The position numbers were made by a program, and so were the translations under genes. Below are positions 16,371 through 25,656 of a stretch of DNA of 64,000 bases, in pieces. Position 1 is the first letter of the stretch. Every line of letters begins with the position of its first letter. Below the pieces are notes generated by a model, which made no database searches, was not told where the DNA came from, and saw only the letters and a program-made list of their open reading frames with translations. This stretch comes from Ruminococcus sp. (GTDB lineage: Bacteria; Bacillota_A; Clostridia; Oscillospirales; Ruminococcaceae), in contig NZ_JAIKXF010000091.1 of NCBI RefSeq assembly GCF_024684275.1, positions 1 through 64,000 on the forward strand, read 5' to 3'.

Positions 16371-16501
16371 CAAAACAAATGAGCCTCCTTTTAAGGAAGC
16401 TCATCTGCCATGATATAGGGATTATTGGGGATTTAATAATTTAATGTTGGGGTAAACATTAAACTACCATGAAAATCAGCTTCGGGATATTCTCCCTCAG
16501 C
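16371..16501 (-). ncRNA. Candidate small RNA of about 130 nt
   Basis: No reading frame of note covers this region. On the minus strand an extended -10 box (TGCTATAAT, -10 at 16513-16508) would start a transcript near 16501. It ends at a 12-base stem ATGAGCTTCCTT/AAGGAGGCTCAT followed by TTGTTTTG (16404-16371). In between, TTTAATGTT/AACATTAAA can pair. I recognise no known family. It might instead be the tail of the two-component operon transcript upstream; the -35 box is poor. The stretch 16514-16722 shows nothing else. Confidence 0.4.
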
Positions 16502-16722
16502 AAATATATTATAGCATACTATTATGTACTTTTTGTGAAATTGGCAAATATGCCGTGAAGAAAAATATCAACAACATTTTTATAAAATTATGCATAATAA
16601 ACAACGCATATTTCTTGAAGCTGCCCGATTTATACCAGACGTACAAAAACATCGCTGAATTAATCCCAGTTATTACATATTCTGTCTAAGTGAAACTCTT
16701 TACAGGCTCAAAAGAACCCTGT

Positions 16723-18210
16723 TCATTTCTTTATATCACTTATCTTGAACCAGAATGTAGAGCCCTTTCCGAGGGTACTGCGGACGCCGTAGTCATAGTT
16801 ATGCATTTTCAGCACAGCCTTGACGATAGATAGTCCAAGACCTGTGCCCACAACCTCTCGCTTGTGATTTTCAGAGCGGTAGTACTTATCGAAGATGAGC
16901 TTTATCTTGTCCTCCTCGATACCGTCACCTGTATCCTCCACCTCGACAAGAACGCCGTCGGTCTGATTTATCTGACGGACAAATACCTGCTTGTCCTCGC
17001 CTGTATAGTTTATTGCATTGTTTATAAGATTGTATATTACCTGCTCGATCTTCACAACGTCGCAGCACACCATACGCTCTTCATCGGGAGTAAAGTGTAT
17101 CTGATAGCCGGTTTTCTCAGAAAGCCCCTTGAAACGATCCATAATCTCGGTCAGCTTTGCTCTTATGCCGAATTCCGAAGGATTCAACTTCTGCTTGCCG
17201 CTTTCCAGCTTTGAAAGATCAAGCATATCGTTTACGAGCAGCGCCAGTCTGTCGGTCTCGCTGATGATGATTTCAAGGTGCTCATTACGCTTGACGGGAT
17301 TATCTCCCGAGAGATCACGTATCATCTCTGCGTAGGCTTTGAGCATTGTCAGCGGAGTACGCAGGTCGTGAGATACATTTGCAATAAGGTCTCTCTGCAT
17401 GGTATCCACCTTTGAGAGCTCCTTTTCCGCGTAGGTAAGGGTATCCGCCAGCTTTTTTGCTTCGAGGTATCCCCTTCCGTCGAATTTTGTATTGAAATCA
17501 CCCTTAGCCAGTATCTCCGCAGACTTTGTTATCCTGTCGATAGGCGCAGATATCCTCTTTGAAAGATAGAGGGATATAACAAAAGCAAGTATTATCAATA
17601 TGACAGTAATAGTCATCAGCTGACTCTTGATTATCTTTACAGTAGCTCCCACAGGTACGAGAGCCGCATTAATGAGCAGATACCCGTCAGGAGCCTTAGG
17701 ATCGCCGAGGGCACACCCGTATATCAGCATATAGTTGCCGCTTCTCGGGTGCTTTTTCTTCCACCTTACGACACCGTTGCCGCTGTCTATGCTGTCCAGC
17801 ACCCATTTTCCGTTGATGTCCCTGTCATGTATGAGACATTCGCCCATAACGTGCTTTTTGATTATTTCGCGTCCGTACTGATCAAGGACCTCTATGCACA
17901 GGTCCTCATCATCGCCCACATCAGAAACAACAGTATAGAGCTGTTCCTTCTCTTCATCATCTGACAGTATCTCAAGAGCTGACTCATAGCGGTTTTTTCT
18001 GTCAGCACTGTTATAGACCTCAGCTATAGCATTCATGCTTGACGCTGTTGACTGTATCCTCATCTTTTCGTAGAATTTCTCAAAGAAGAATATCTGAAAT
18101 ACCCAGATAAGGGCAAATACCGCAACGGTAAACAGCACAAAATACAGCCATATGGTAAAACGGAGAGGTATCCTGCTGCCAACGCGCCTGAACTGCTTAA
18201 TCGGCTTCAA
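16723..18210 (-). CDS. Sensor histidine kinase
   Basis: A 495-residue class I kinase. Two transmembrane helices (about 18-42 and 199-216) frame an extracellular sensor region, followed by HAMP (about 217-270), a HisKA helix with phospho-acceptor His281 in NVSHDLRTPL, and an ATPase domain with the N box (NLINNAINY), DTGDGIEE and GTGLGLSI. It is the partner of the response regulator whose gene it overlaps by 14 bases. The only plausible start is TTG at 18210 inside the regulator's last codons, so translational coupling is expected. The signal is unknown. Confidence 0.92.
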   Translation of the reverse strand: MKPIKQFRRVGSRIPLRFTIWLYFVLFTVAVFALIWVFQIFFFEKFYEKMRIQSTASSMNAIAEVYNSADRKNRYESALEILSDDEEKEQLYTVVSDVGDDEDLCIEVLDQYGREIIKKHVMGECLIHDRDINGKWVLDSIDSGNGVVRWKKKHPRSGNYMLIYGCALGDPKAPDGYLLINAALVPVGATVKIIKSQLMTITVILIILAFVISLYLSKRISAPIDRITKSAEILAKGDFNTKFDGRGYLEAKKLADTLTYAEKELSKVDTMQRDLIANVSHDLRTPLTMLKAYAEMIRDLSGDNPVKRNEHLEIIISETDRLALLVNDMLDLSKLESGKQKLNPSEFGIRAKLTEIMDRFKGLSEKTGYQIHFTPDEERMVCCDVVKIEQVIYNLINNAINYTGEDKQVFVRQINQTDGVLVEVEDTGDGIEEDKIKLIFDKYYRSENHKREVVGTGLGLSIVKAVLKMHNYDYGVRSTLGKGSTFWFKISDIKK

Positions 18211-18877
18211 ATTTATACCCCATTCCTCTCAGCGTAACTATATATTTACGGTACTCTCCGAGGCTGTTGCGCAGCATTTTTATATGCGTATCAACAGTTC
18301 TGTCATCACCGAAGAAATCATAGCCCCATACCTCCTCAAGGAGCCTGTCCCTTGAAAGAGCGATATTCTTGTTTTTGACAAGATAAAAGAGCAGGTCATA
18401 CTCCTTAGGTGTCATGGAAGCCTTCTTGCCGTTTACATAGACCTCACGTCCTGCAATGTCCACCTCAAGTCCCTCAAATTCAAACTTATCGGGAACAACC
18501 TCTTCTTCCTTGACGGCAGTATTTCTCTTCAGAACGACCTTTACCCTTGCCATAAGCTCCTTCGGAGAGAAGGGCTTGACCACATAATCGTCAATGCCTA
18601 TCTCAAAGCCAAAGAGCTTGTCGTACTCCTCGCCTCTTGCAGAAAGCATTATAACAGGGATATTCTTTGTTTTATGTATCTCCTTGCAGGCTGAATAGCC
18701 GTCAAGTCTCGGCATCATAACGTCCATAATGATAAGGTCATAGTCGTTGTCATGGCAGAGATTGACAGCCTCCATGCCGTTTTCTGCTTCTGTTACCTCA
18801 TAGCCCTCGAATTCGGCATATTCACGCACGACCTTTCTTATATTTATTTCGTCATCAACAATTAATATATGTGCCAT
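18197..18877 (-). CDS. OmpR/PhoB-family response regulator
   Basis: A 226-residue regulator with an intact receiver domain (acidic pocket Asp8-Asp9, phospho-acceptor Asp52 in IIMDVMMP, Lys in VVKPFSP) and a C-terminal winged helix ending TLRGMGYKF. It should bind DNA when phosphorylated by the kinase encoded next in the same operon. Domain order and length are typical. Target genes cannot be read from the sequence. Confidence 0.93.
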   Translation of the reverse strand: MAHILIVDDEINIRKVVREYAEFEGYEVTEAENGMEAVNLCHDNDYDLIIMDVMMPRLDGYSACKEIHKTKNIPVIMLSARGEEYDKLFGFEIGIDDYVVKPFSPKELMARVKVVLKRNTAVKEEEVVPDKFEFEGLEVDIAGREVYVNGKKASMTPKEYDLLFYLVKNKNIALSRDRLLEEVWGYDFFGDDRTVDTHIKMLRNSLGEYRKYIVTLRGMGYKFEAD

Positions 18878-19054
18878 GTTTTTCCCTCCGTGTATTTGAA
18901 TTTAACTATTCTGTCTAAAACATACAACGAACAGCTTTTCGCTGTCTTACGTTTATATTATAACATTATATCCGATAAAAGTGTATATAAAGTGAAATTT
19001 TAATGAGTTTTTCCGTCAATTTTATCAAATTTGTTAGAGTCTGTAAATTTACAA

Positions 19055-19083
19055 TTGACATTTTCAGTAATTTTTGCTATAAT
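19055..19083 (+). promoter_or_regulatory. Consensus extended -10 promoter
   Basis: TTGACA at 19055 and TGCTATAAT ending at 19083 with a 17-base spacer, 37 bases before the EAL gene. 18878-19054 contains the divergent regulator promoter region, with an AT-rich TATAAT-like stretch on the minus strand, and nothing else. Confidence 0.9.
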
Positions 19084-19120
19084 GTATTTGGATAATTGTA
19101 AATGAAGGGAGGCGGTGCCT

Positions 19121-21394
19121 ATGAATAACAAAGCTAAGCAGAACCCCAGAAGCAGAACGCTCACAAGAAGCTTCAATTCCCTTGCAGCCGCTCTTGTCAT
19201 TGTTGCTGCAAGCGCTATCGTGATAGGCTACTGCATAAATGTTCCCGAAAATGCCAGAATGGCGCTTATCATATACGTATGCACAATGGTATGCGCTACT
19301 CTAATACTTGCAATTTCGGGTTGGATATATAAGAATAAAAAGACCTCTGTTGACGAAAAGGACATAATCAAGATAACCGAAAACCTCAATACCGAGATGA
19401 TAATCTGGTCGGACGACTTTGAATATGTCTACATAAATAAAAAGCTCCGTGACCTTCTGGGCATAACTGCGGATTACTCAGACAAAAAGGAGGGCGTATG
19501 GACAGCCTTCGGCATAAATACTCCCGATCCCACTGCTCTTAACAAGATAGTGGGAAGCAATTCCTACGAATCCACATTCCGAAACCCCAGCGGTGCCTTC
19601 GTATCTATCGCATGGAGCACCTCACAGGTCAAGAAGTACAAAAAACGTGCAGTATACCTCAGCACAGGCTTCAACCTCACCGAGCTGAAGAAAATGCGTG
19701 TGAACCTTGCAAACGCCAATGATTTCTTCCACTCGGCTATGGAGCTTGCAGAGATAGGTCTTGTTATGAGCACCGACAAAAAGGTGTTCAGAGTCTCACC
19801 CGAAATGGTAAATATGCTCGGACTAAAGAGCGGAACCGTCAACATCAACGAATACCGCGCTCTGATACACCCAAATGACAGGATACAGTTTGACGGTGCA
19901 GTCAGAAGCCGCGACATCTCTGACATCAAAAATATCGAGATAAGGCTGAGAAGCGCCGATGGCAACTACCGCTGGTTCTCACACCGCTTCAAGTCCATAA
20001 CGGGCACAGGCAACAGCCTGCCGCTGTTCGGCGGAGCTGTTATCGACGTCACCGAGGAGCATGAAAAGGATATCCTCATCGAGCGCCTTGCGTATATGGA
20101 TGAAGTGACAGAGATAGCAAACCGGAACAAGCTCGTTGTAACAGGACAGGAAATATACGATTCCTGCAAGGTACTTGATTATTCCTTCTGGATAATCGTA
20201 CTGGATATTGACCGTTTCCACATCATAAACGATACCTGCGGCTACTCAAACGGCAACTATATCCTTAAAAACTTTGCTCATATACTCTATAAATTCGTCA
20301 CCCCGGGCGGTCTTGTTGCCAGAATAAGCGGCGATAACTTCGCACTTCTGCTGAGAGATTACGGCGATAACGAAATGCCCTACAGAACCGTAAAATCCAT
20401 ACAGGAAGAGTTCGCAAAGCTTGCTGTTGACGAGTTTGCTTCCATAAGCCTTACCTGCTCGGCAGGCTTCTCCAAAATGCCCGAGGACGGCAGATCCTTC
20501 CTTGAGGTCATGGAACACGCCGAATTCGCTCTTAAATCCAACGACGGTACACAGAGCAGCATCTGCGGCTATGTGCCAAGTATGCACGACTCTATTATCG
20601 GCGATACAGAGCTTGAAAAGGCTCTTGCACTTGCTATCGAGAACAATGAGCTCCAGCTCTACTACCAGCCTAAGGTAGACCTCAATACAGGCAGGATAAT
20701 GGGCGTAGAGGCTCTTATCCGCTGGATAAAGCCCGACGGCACTATAATCCCTCCGGACGCCTTCGTGCCTATTGCCGAGAGCTCTCACCTTATCGGAAAG
20801 ATAAGCGAATTTGTGCTTAACGAGGGCTGCCGCCAGAACAAGCTGTGGCAGAAAATGGGCTATCCGCCTATCGTTATGTCCATAAACTTCACATCATCAG
20901 ACTTCTATCAGACCGACCTCAAAGACAAGGTCTACGAAGCTCTTGCCCGCTCGGCTCTGCCGCCTCAGTGGCTTGAGGTAGAGCTCACCGAGTCTCTTGC
21001 ACTCAAGGATATCGACTTTGCCATAGATCAGATGAACCGTCTCCGCGAGCTCGGCGTAAAGCTTGCAATGGACGACTTCGGCACAGGCTATTCTTCACTG
21101 AGGTATCTCCAGATACTGCCCATCACTCTGCTGAAGCTCGACCGCTCGTTCATAATCGACATCGAACACGACAATATCTCATTTGAAATAGTCGCAGCGG
21201 TAATACGTATCGCAAAATCCAAGAAGATAGAGACTATAGCAGAGGGAATCGAAAACAACGGTCAGCAGAGCATCCTGCGCTCGGCAGGCTGTGACTACGG
21301 ACAGGGCTACCTATACGGAAAGCCTATGCCCCCTGAAAAGATACAGGAGCTGTTTGAACAGAACGTAAGGCGCGAAATCGACACAAAAAGATAG
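19121..21394 (+). CDS. Membrane PAS-GGDEF(degenerate)-EAL c-di-GMP phosphodiesterase
   Basis: A 757-residue protein. Two N-terminal transmembrane helices (about 20-70) are followed by two PAS-like domains, a GGDEF domain whose signature is SGDNF and so probably inactive, and an EAL domain with EALIRW, a Glu in ELTES, DDFGTGYSS, KLDRS and AEGIE. It should hydrolyse c-di-GMP at the membrane in response to whatever the PAS domains sense. ATG 19121 is chosen because AGGGAGG lies eight bases upstream; GTG 19115 overlaps that spacing. pfkA follows after 38 bases and may be co-transcribed. Confidence 0.9.
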   Translation: MNNKAKQNPRSRTLTRSFNSLAAALVIVAASAIVIGYCINVPENARMALIIYVCTMVCATLILAISGWIYKNKKTSVDEKDIIKITENLNTEMIIWSDDFEYVYINKKLRDLLGITADYSDKKEGVWTAFGINTPDPTALNKIVGSNSYESTFRNPSGAFVSIAWSTSQVKKYKKRAVYLSTGFNLTELKKMRVNLANANDFFHSAMELAEIGLVMSTDKKVFRVSPEMVNMLGLKSGTVNINEYRALIHPNDRIQFDGAVRSRDISDIKNIEIRLRSADGNYRWFSHRFKSITGTGNSLPLFGGAVIDVTEEHEKDILIERLAYMDEVTEIANRNKLVVTGQEIYDSCKVLDYSFWIIVLDIDRFHIINDTCGYSNGNYILKNFAHILYKFVTPGGLVARISGDNFALLLRDYGDNEMPYRTVKSIQEEFAKLAVDEFASISLTCSAGFSKMPEDGRSFLEVMEHAEFALKSNDGTQSSICGYVPSMHDSIIGDTELEKALALAIENNELQLYYQPKVDLNTGRIMGVEALIRWIKPDGTIIPPDAFVPIAESSHLIGKISEFVLNEGCRQNKLWQKMGYPPIVMSINFTSSDFYQTDLKDKVYEALARSALPPQWLEVELTESLALKDIDFAIDQMNRLRELGVKLAMDDFGTGYSSLRYLQILPITLLKLDRSFIIDIEHDNISFEIVAAVIRIAKSKKIETIAEGIENNGQQSILRSAGCDYGQGYLYGKPMPPEKIQELFEQNVRREIDTKR

Positions 21395-21432
21395 CGCTTT
21401 AGAATTATCACGTTATCACGGAGGTCATAATT

Positions 21433-22515
21433 ATGAAAAGACGTATCGGAATCCTCACAAGCGGCGGTGACTGCCCCGGACTCAATGCAACTATCCGCGG
21501 CGTAGCAAAGGCTTGCTACGAGCGCTTCGGTGAGGAAAATGTTGAGATAGTCGGCATTTCCAACGGCTATTACGGACTTATCAACAATCTCTGCAAGGAG
21601 ATGTCCCCTTCTTCCTTCTCGGGAATACTCACACAGGGCGGAACTATCTTCGGTACAAAGCGTCAGCCCTTCAAGATGATGCAGGTCATCGGCGAGGACA
21701 ACATTGACAAGGTCAAGAATATGAAGGAGACCTATAAGAAGCAGAAGCTTGACTGCCTGCTCACACTGGGCGGCAACGGCACTCATAAGACCTCCAAGCT
21801 CCTTTCGGATGAGGGGCTCAACGTTATCGGTCTGCCAAAGACTATTGACAATGACATCTACGGCACAGATGTTACCTTCGGCTTCCATACCGCAGTTGAC
21901 ATCGCTACAGATGTTCTTGACAGGCTCCATACAACAGCTGCGAGCCACTCCCGTGTACTTCTCTGTGAGATAATGGGAAATAAGGCTGGCTGGCTCACAC
22001 TTAATGCAGGTATCGCAGGAGGTGCCGACGTCATCATAATCCCTGAGATACCATACGATATCGACAAGATATGCGACGCTGTAATGGCAAGAAGTGCCAG
22101 CGGCAAGACCTTCTCTATCGTCGCTGTTGCAGAGGGTGCTTTCGATATCAACGAGGCTCAGATGAAAAAGAAGGAACGTGCAAAAAAACGTGCAGAGGCA
22201 GGAATACTCACAGCCACAAACCGTATTGCAGCCCAGATACAGCATAATACAGGTCTTGAGGCGCGTGTATGCGTTCCGGGCCATATGCTCAGAGGCGGAG
22301 CGCCAAGCGCCTATGACCGCGTACTATCCACACAGTTCGGAGTTCACGCAGCATATCTCATAGCTAAGGAGCGCTATGGCAGAACAGTTGCTAAAATAGG
22401 CAACAAGATAACCTCAAATAAACTTGATGACATTGCAGGAAAGACAAAATTCGTCGATACAGAGAATCATCTGGTCATCGCAGCCCGCGATATCGGCGTA
22501 TCTTTCGGTGATTAA
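21433..22515 (+). CDS. pfkA: 6-phosphofructokinase
   Basis: A 360-residue phosphofructokinase converting fructose 6-phosphate to fructose 1,6-bisphosphate. Signatures are GILTSGGDCPGLNA, the phosphate-donor loop GGNGT (113-117) and GLPKTIDND with catalytic Asp139. The donor loop has the Gly typical of ATP users but Asn where Asp is usual before it, and Lys136 where ATP-dependent enzymes of the E. coli type have Gly. This Gly/Lys pair is known in some ATP enzymes of the PPi-related branch, so ATP use is likely but not certain. A hairpin terminator follows. Confidence 0.92.
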   Translation: MKRRIGILTSGGDCPGLNATIRGVAKACYERFGEENVEIVGISNGYYGLINNLCKEMSPSSFSGILTQGGTIFGTKRQPFKMMQVIGEDNIDKVKNMKETYKKQKLDCLLTLGGNGTHKTSKLLSDEGLNVIGLPKTIDNDIYGTDVTFGFHTAVDIATDVLDRLHTTAASHSRVLLCEIMGNKAGWLTLNAGIAGGADVIIIPEIPYDIDKICDAVMARSASGKTFSIVAVAEGAFDINEAQMKKKERAKKRAEAGILTATNRIAAQIQHNTGLEARVCVPGHMLRGGAPSAYDRVLSTQFGVHAAYLIAKERYGRTVAKIGNKITSNKLDDIAGKTKFVDTENHLVIAARDIGVSFGD

Positions 22516-22523
22516 GACACTTT

Positions 22524-22549
22524 GGCAGCTCATTCGGGCTGCCATTTTC
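22524..22549 (+). terminator. Terminator of pfkA
   Basis: GGCAGC/GCTGCC stem with an eight-base loop followed by ATTTTC. Confidence 0.7.
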
Positions 22550-22692
22550 GCGTATACAAGTAGTATTATATACAATTAAAAATACTAATATTTAAATTTG
22601 ATATAATACTGCAAAACCTTGATTTTTAGCCATACAACCGAGTTTATGAACTGATTAAATCAAAAAAATATGGTATTTTTTGAAAAAAGCTA

Positions 22693-22721
22693 TTCCCAAA
22701 GCTGTTATTATGTGCTATAAT
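22693..22721 (+). promoter_or_regulatory. Extended -10 promoter of the phosphoglucomutase gene
   Basis: TGCTATAAT ends at 22721 with TTCCCA 17 bases upstream as a partial -35. Confidence 0.6.
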
Positions 22722-22750
22722 AATCATATATCTGTTCAGGAGGTATTATA

Positions 22751-24466
22751 ATGTCAGAAATGGAACTTTATAGCCTTTGGTGTGAAAACGCAAAGGAAGA
22801 TCCCGACTTAAAGGCTGAGCTCGAGGGGATAAAGGGCGACAGCGAGGCAATCAACGACAGATTCTACCGTGATCTCGAATTCGGCACGGGCGGTCTGAGA
22901 GGCGTTATCGGCGCAGGAACCAATCGAATGAATATATATACTGTAAGACGCGCTACACAGGGCTTTGCAGACTATCTCAACCAGGAGTACAAAAACCCAA
23001 GTGTCGCTATCTCCTATGACAGCCGTATCAAGAGCGACGTGTTCTCAAAGGCTGCCGCAGAGGTCCTTGCAGCAAACGGCATAAAGGTACATATCTATAA
23101 GCAGCTGATGCCTACACCTTGCCTTTCATGGGCAGTACGCGCACTTAAATGCCAGGGCGGTATCATGGTAACTGCCAGCCACAACCCTGCCAAGTACAAC
23201 GGATATAAGGTATACGGCGAGGACGGCTGTCAGATCACTCTCAGAGGCGCTGAGATAATCCTTGAAAAGATCAATTCTCTTGATATGTTCAGCGGCGTTA
23301 AGCACTCAGATTTTGATAAAGAGTTAGCCGCAGGCAACATTTCTTATATAGACGACAGCATTATCGAGGAATTCTACCAGAGAGTCCTTGCAGAGGGCAT
23401 AAACACCGAACTCTGCGCTTCAAGCGGACTCAAGGTCGTATACACTCCTCTCAACGGCACAGGAAACAAGCCTGTCCGCGAGATATTAAAACGTATCGGC
23501 ATCACTGACGTTACAGTAGTTAAGGAACAGGAGGAGCCCGACGGCAACTTCACTACCTGCCCGTATCCAAACCCTGAGATACGCGAGGCATTACAGGTAG
23601 GTCTCAGCTACTGCGACAAGGTCAAGCCCGATCTTCTCCTTGCTACCGATCCTGACTGTGACCGTGTTGGTATCGCAGTTCCCGACGGCAAGGGCGGATA
23701 CGCTCTCTTCTCGGGCAACGAGGTCGGAGCTATGCTTCTGGAGTATATCTGCTCACAGCGCATAAAGAAGGGCACAATGCCTGAGAATCCGGTAACAGTA
23801 AAAACTATCGTTACTACAGATATCGTAAACCTCATCGCTAAAGAGTACGGTGTAGAGGTAATAGACGTCCTCACAGGCTTCAAGTTCATCGGCGAACAGA
23901 TAGGCTTCCTTGAAGCTAAGGGTGAGGAGAACCGCTATGTATTCGGTTTTGAGGAGAGCTACGGCTATCTCTCCGGCGGCTATGTAAGAGACAAGGACGC
24001 AGTCGACGCTTCGATGCTTATCTGCGAAATGGCTGCATACTACCGCACACAGGGCATTACTCTTATGCAGGCAAGAGATAATATGTACAAGAAGTACGGT
24101 ATGTTCCTCCAGACTCTCTACAGCTTCGAGTTTGAGGGTGAGAGCGGCATGAAGCACATGGAAGAAATAATGACAGGTCTCCGCAATAACCATCCCACAG
24201 CTATCGGCGGTTTAAAGGTAGAGCGCTTTGAGGACTACAAGGCAAGCGTCTCCAAGAATATCGCTACTGGCGAGGTCAAGGAGCTCACACTTCCTAAGTC
24301 AAACGTTCTTGCATTCTATCTTGAGAACGGCTGCAAGGCTATAGTTCGTCCTTCAGGCACAGAGCCAAAGATAAAAACATATATCACAGCAAAGGCACCT
24401 ACAAAGGCAGAAGCCGAGGCTATCGAGAAGAAGATATATGCTGATTTCACACAGAGCATGAAATAA
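22751..24466 (+). CDS. pgcA: Phosphoglucomutase / phosphomannomutase
   Basis: A 571-residue alpha-D-phosphohexomutase interconverting hexose 1- and 6-phosphates. It shows the active-site phosphoserine loop TASHNPAKYNGYK (Ser143), the Mg loop DPDCDRVG, the sugar loop GFEESYGY and the phosphate loop RPSGTEPK. Length fits the long Firmicute PgcA subgroup that makes glucose 1-phosphate for cell-wall and storage polymers. ATG follows AGGAGG. Sugar specificity is not determined by these motifs. Confidence 0.93.
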   Translation: MSEMELYSLWCENAKEDPDLKAELEGIKGDSEAINDRFYRDLEFGTGGLRGVIGAGTNRMNIYTVRRATQGFADYLNQEYKNPSVAISYDSRIKSDVFSKAAAEVLAANGIKVHIYKQLMPTPCLSWAVRALKCQGGIMVTASHNPAKYNGYKVYGEDGCQITLRGAEIILEKINSLDMFSGVKHSDFDKELAAGNISYIDDSIIEEFYQRVLAEGINTELCASSGLKVVYTPLNGTGNKPVREILKRIGITDVTVVKEQEEPDGNFTTCPYPNPEIREALQVGLSYCDKVKPDLLLATDPDCDRVGIAVPDGKGGYALFSGNEVGAMLLEYICSQRIKKGTMPENPVTVKTIVTTDIVNLIAKEYGVEVIDVLTGFKFIGEQIGFLEAKGEENRYVFGFEESYGYLSGGYVRDKDAVDASMLICEMAAYYRTQGITLMQARDNMYKKYGMFLQTLYSFEFEGESGMKHMEEIMTGLRNNHPTAIGGLKVERFEDYKASVSKNIATGEVKELTLPKSNVLAFYLENGCKAIVRPSGTEPKIKTYITAKAPTKAEAEAIEKKIYADFTQSMK

Positions 24467-24472
24467 TACAAT

Positions 24473-24494
24473 GGCGGACGAAAGTCCGCCTTTT
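24473..24494 (+). terminator. Terminator of the phosphoglucomutase gene
   Basis: GGCGGAC-GAAA-GTCCGCC followed by TTTT. Confidence 0.9.
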
Positions 24495-24544
24495 GCTGTA
24501 CAGCAGACTTATAAGTTAAATTATAAAAAAATATCTCCATACCC

Positions 24545-24573
24545 TTGACACACACGGCACAGTGTGATATAAT
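24545..24573 (+). promoter_or_regulatory. Consensus promoter of rpmE
   Basis: TTGACA at 24545 and TATAAT at 24568, spacer 17. Confidence 0.9.
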
Positions 24574-24660
24574 TTATTACTGTAATGTATATTCGGCACT
24601 ACTGTCTAAGGGAAATGATGGGCTGCACGATCTACAAATTAATGTAAAGAGGTGAAAATC

Positions 24661-24864
24661 GTGAAAGAGGGAATCCATCCTGAGTTTAAGAAGACCACAA
24701 TTACCTGCCACTGCGGCAATGTGATCGAGACTATGTCTACAAAGGAAAACATCAAGGTTGAAATCTGCTCAAAGTGCCATCCTTTCTATACTGGTAAGCA
24801 GAAGCTTGTTGATACAGGCGGACGTGTTGACAGATTCAAGAAGCGTTTCAATATGGACAAGTAA
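24661..24864 (+). CDS. rpmE: 50S ribosomal protein L31 (zinc form)
   Basis: A 67-residue L31. It keeps the four zinc ligands: Cys in ITCHCGN and in ICSKCHP, so this is the zinc-binding (C+) version. The GTG at 24661 is chosen because AGAGGTG lies six bases before it and the protein then starts MKEGIHPEF as usual; the GTG at 24652 overlaps that ribosome site. It is a single gene with a consensus promoter and terminator. Confidence 0.96.
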   Translation: MKEGIHPEFKKTTITCHCGNVIETMSTKENIKVEICSKCHPFYTGKQKLVDTGGRVDRFKKRFNMDK

Positions 24865-24870
24865 TCCCAC

Positions 24871-24895
24871 AAGCCCCGTCACTGACGGGGCTTTT
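24871..24895 (+). terminator. Terminator of rpmE
   Basis: AGCCCCGTC-ACT-GACGGGGCT followed by TTT. Confidence 0.92.
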
Positions 24896-24913
24896 CGTAC
24901 ATAGGTAAGTATT

Positions 24914-25555
24914 ATGAACTATCTGACAATTTCCGAAAATGCCACGGCTTCGTTCATAGAAAAGCGCTCGGAGTTCATCGGCTATATCTCCCCTGTTAAG
25001 ACCAACGACGAGGCGGTAGCCTTTATTAATTCCATAAAAGCCGAGCACCGCAAGGCTAAGCACAACGTTTACGCCTATATTCTCCGTGAGGACAATATTT
25101 CCCGTTATTCCGATGACGGAGAGCCTCAGGGCACCGCTGGAGTCCCTGTACTTGACGTACTGAAAAAGCGAGGTCTCACCGATGTCTGCGTGGTAATCAC
25201 CCGTTACTTCGGCGGAATACTTCTTGGCGGCGGCGGTCTTGTAAGAGCTTATTCCCATGCTGCTTCACTTGCCTGCGACTCGGCTCATATCATGGATATG
25301 TGCCTTTGTCACCGCCTGAAAATAACCGCAGACTACGGTATGTACGGCAAAATTTCCTATCTTCTGCCTGATTACGAAACTATCACCGTGAATTCAGATT
25401 TCGCGAGCGACGTTTCTCTTGAGATACTTGTGCTCTCCGAAAGACTCGATGCTCTGAAAAAAGAGCTCACCGAGGTGACGAACGGAACTGCTGAAATAGA
25501 AGATATGGGCGAGCTTTTTGAAGATTTTTCCTCTGTGAAAAAATTTTCCTTATAA
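24914..25555 (+). CDS. yigZ: YigZ / IMPACT family protein
   Basis: A 213-residue protein with the UPF0029/IMPACT N-terminal domain: KRSEFIGYISPV, DDGEPQGTAGVPVLDVL and VVITRYFGGILLGGGGLVRAYS are nearly invariant in the family. The C-terminal part fits the DUF1949 domain. The bacterial role is not settled; the eukaryotic relative modulates translation control. The ribosome site is weak. Confidence 0.9.
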   Translation: MNYLTISENATASFIEKRSEFIGYISPVKTNDEAVAFINSIKAEHRKAKHNVYAYILREDNISRYSDDGEPQGTAGVPVLDVLKKRGLTDVCVVITRYFGGILLGGGGLVRAYSHAASLACDSAHIMDMCLCHRLKITADYGMYGKISYLLPDYETITVNSDFASDVSLEILVLSERLDALKKELTEVTNGTAEIEDMGELFEDFSSVKKFSL

Positions 25556-25656
25556 AAATAAAGGGTTTTTTGTCCCGTTTTAGTATAAGTATATGTAGGC
25601 ACTTTTTCGGCGGAATCTTATCCGCTTCAATTTTTCTGCAGTCAGGGGGAATTTGT

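Noticed and set aside
21307..22284. Long minus-strand frame over pfkA
   Set aside because: A shadow of the phosphofructokinase gene; its composition is atypical and it has no motif.
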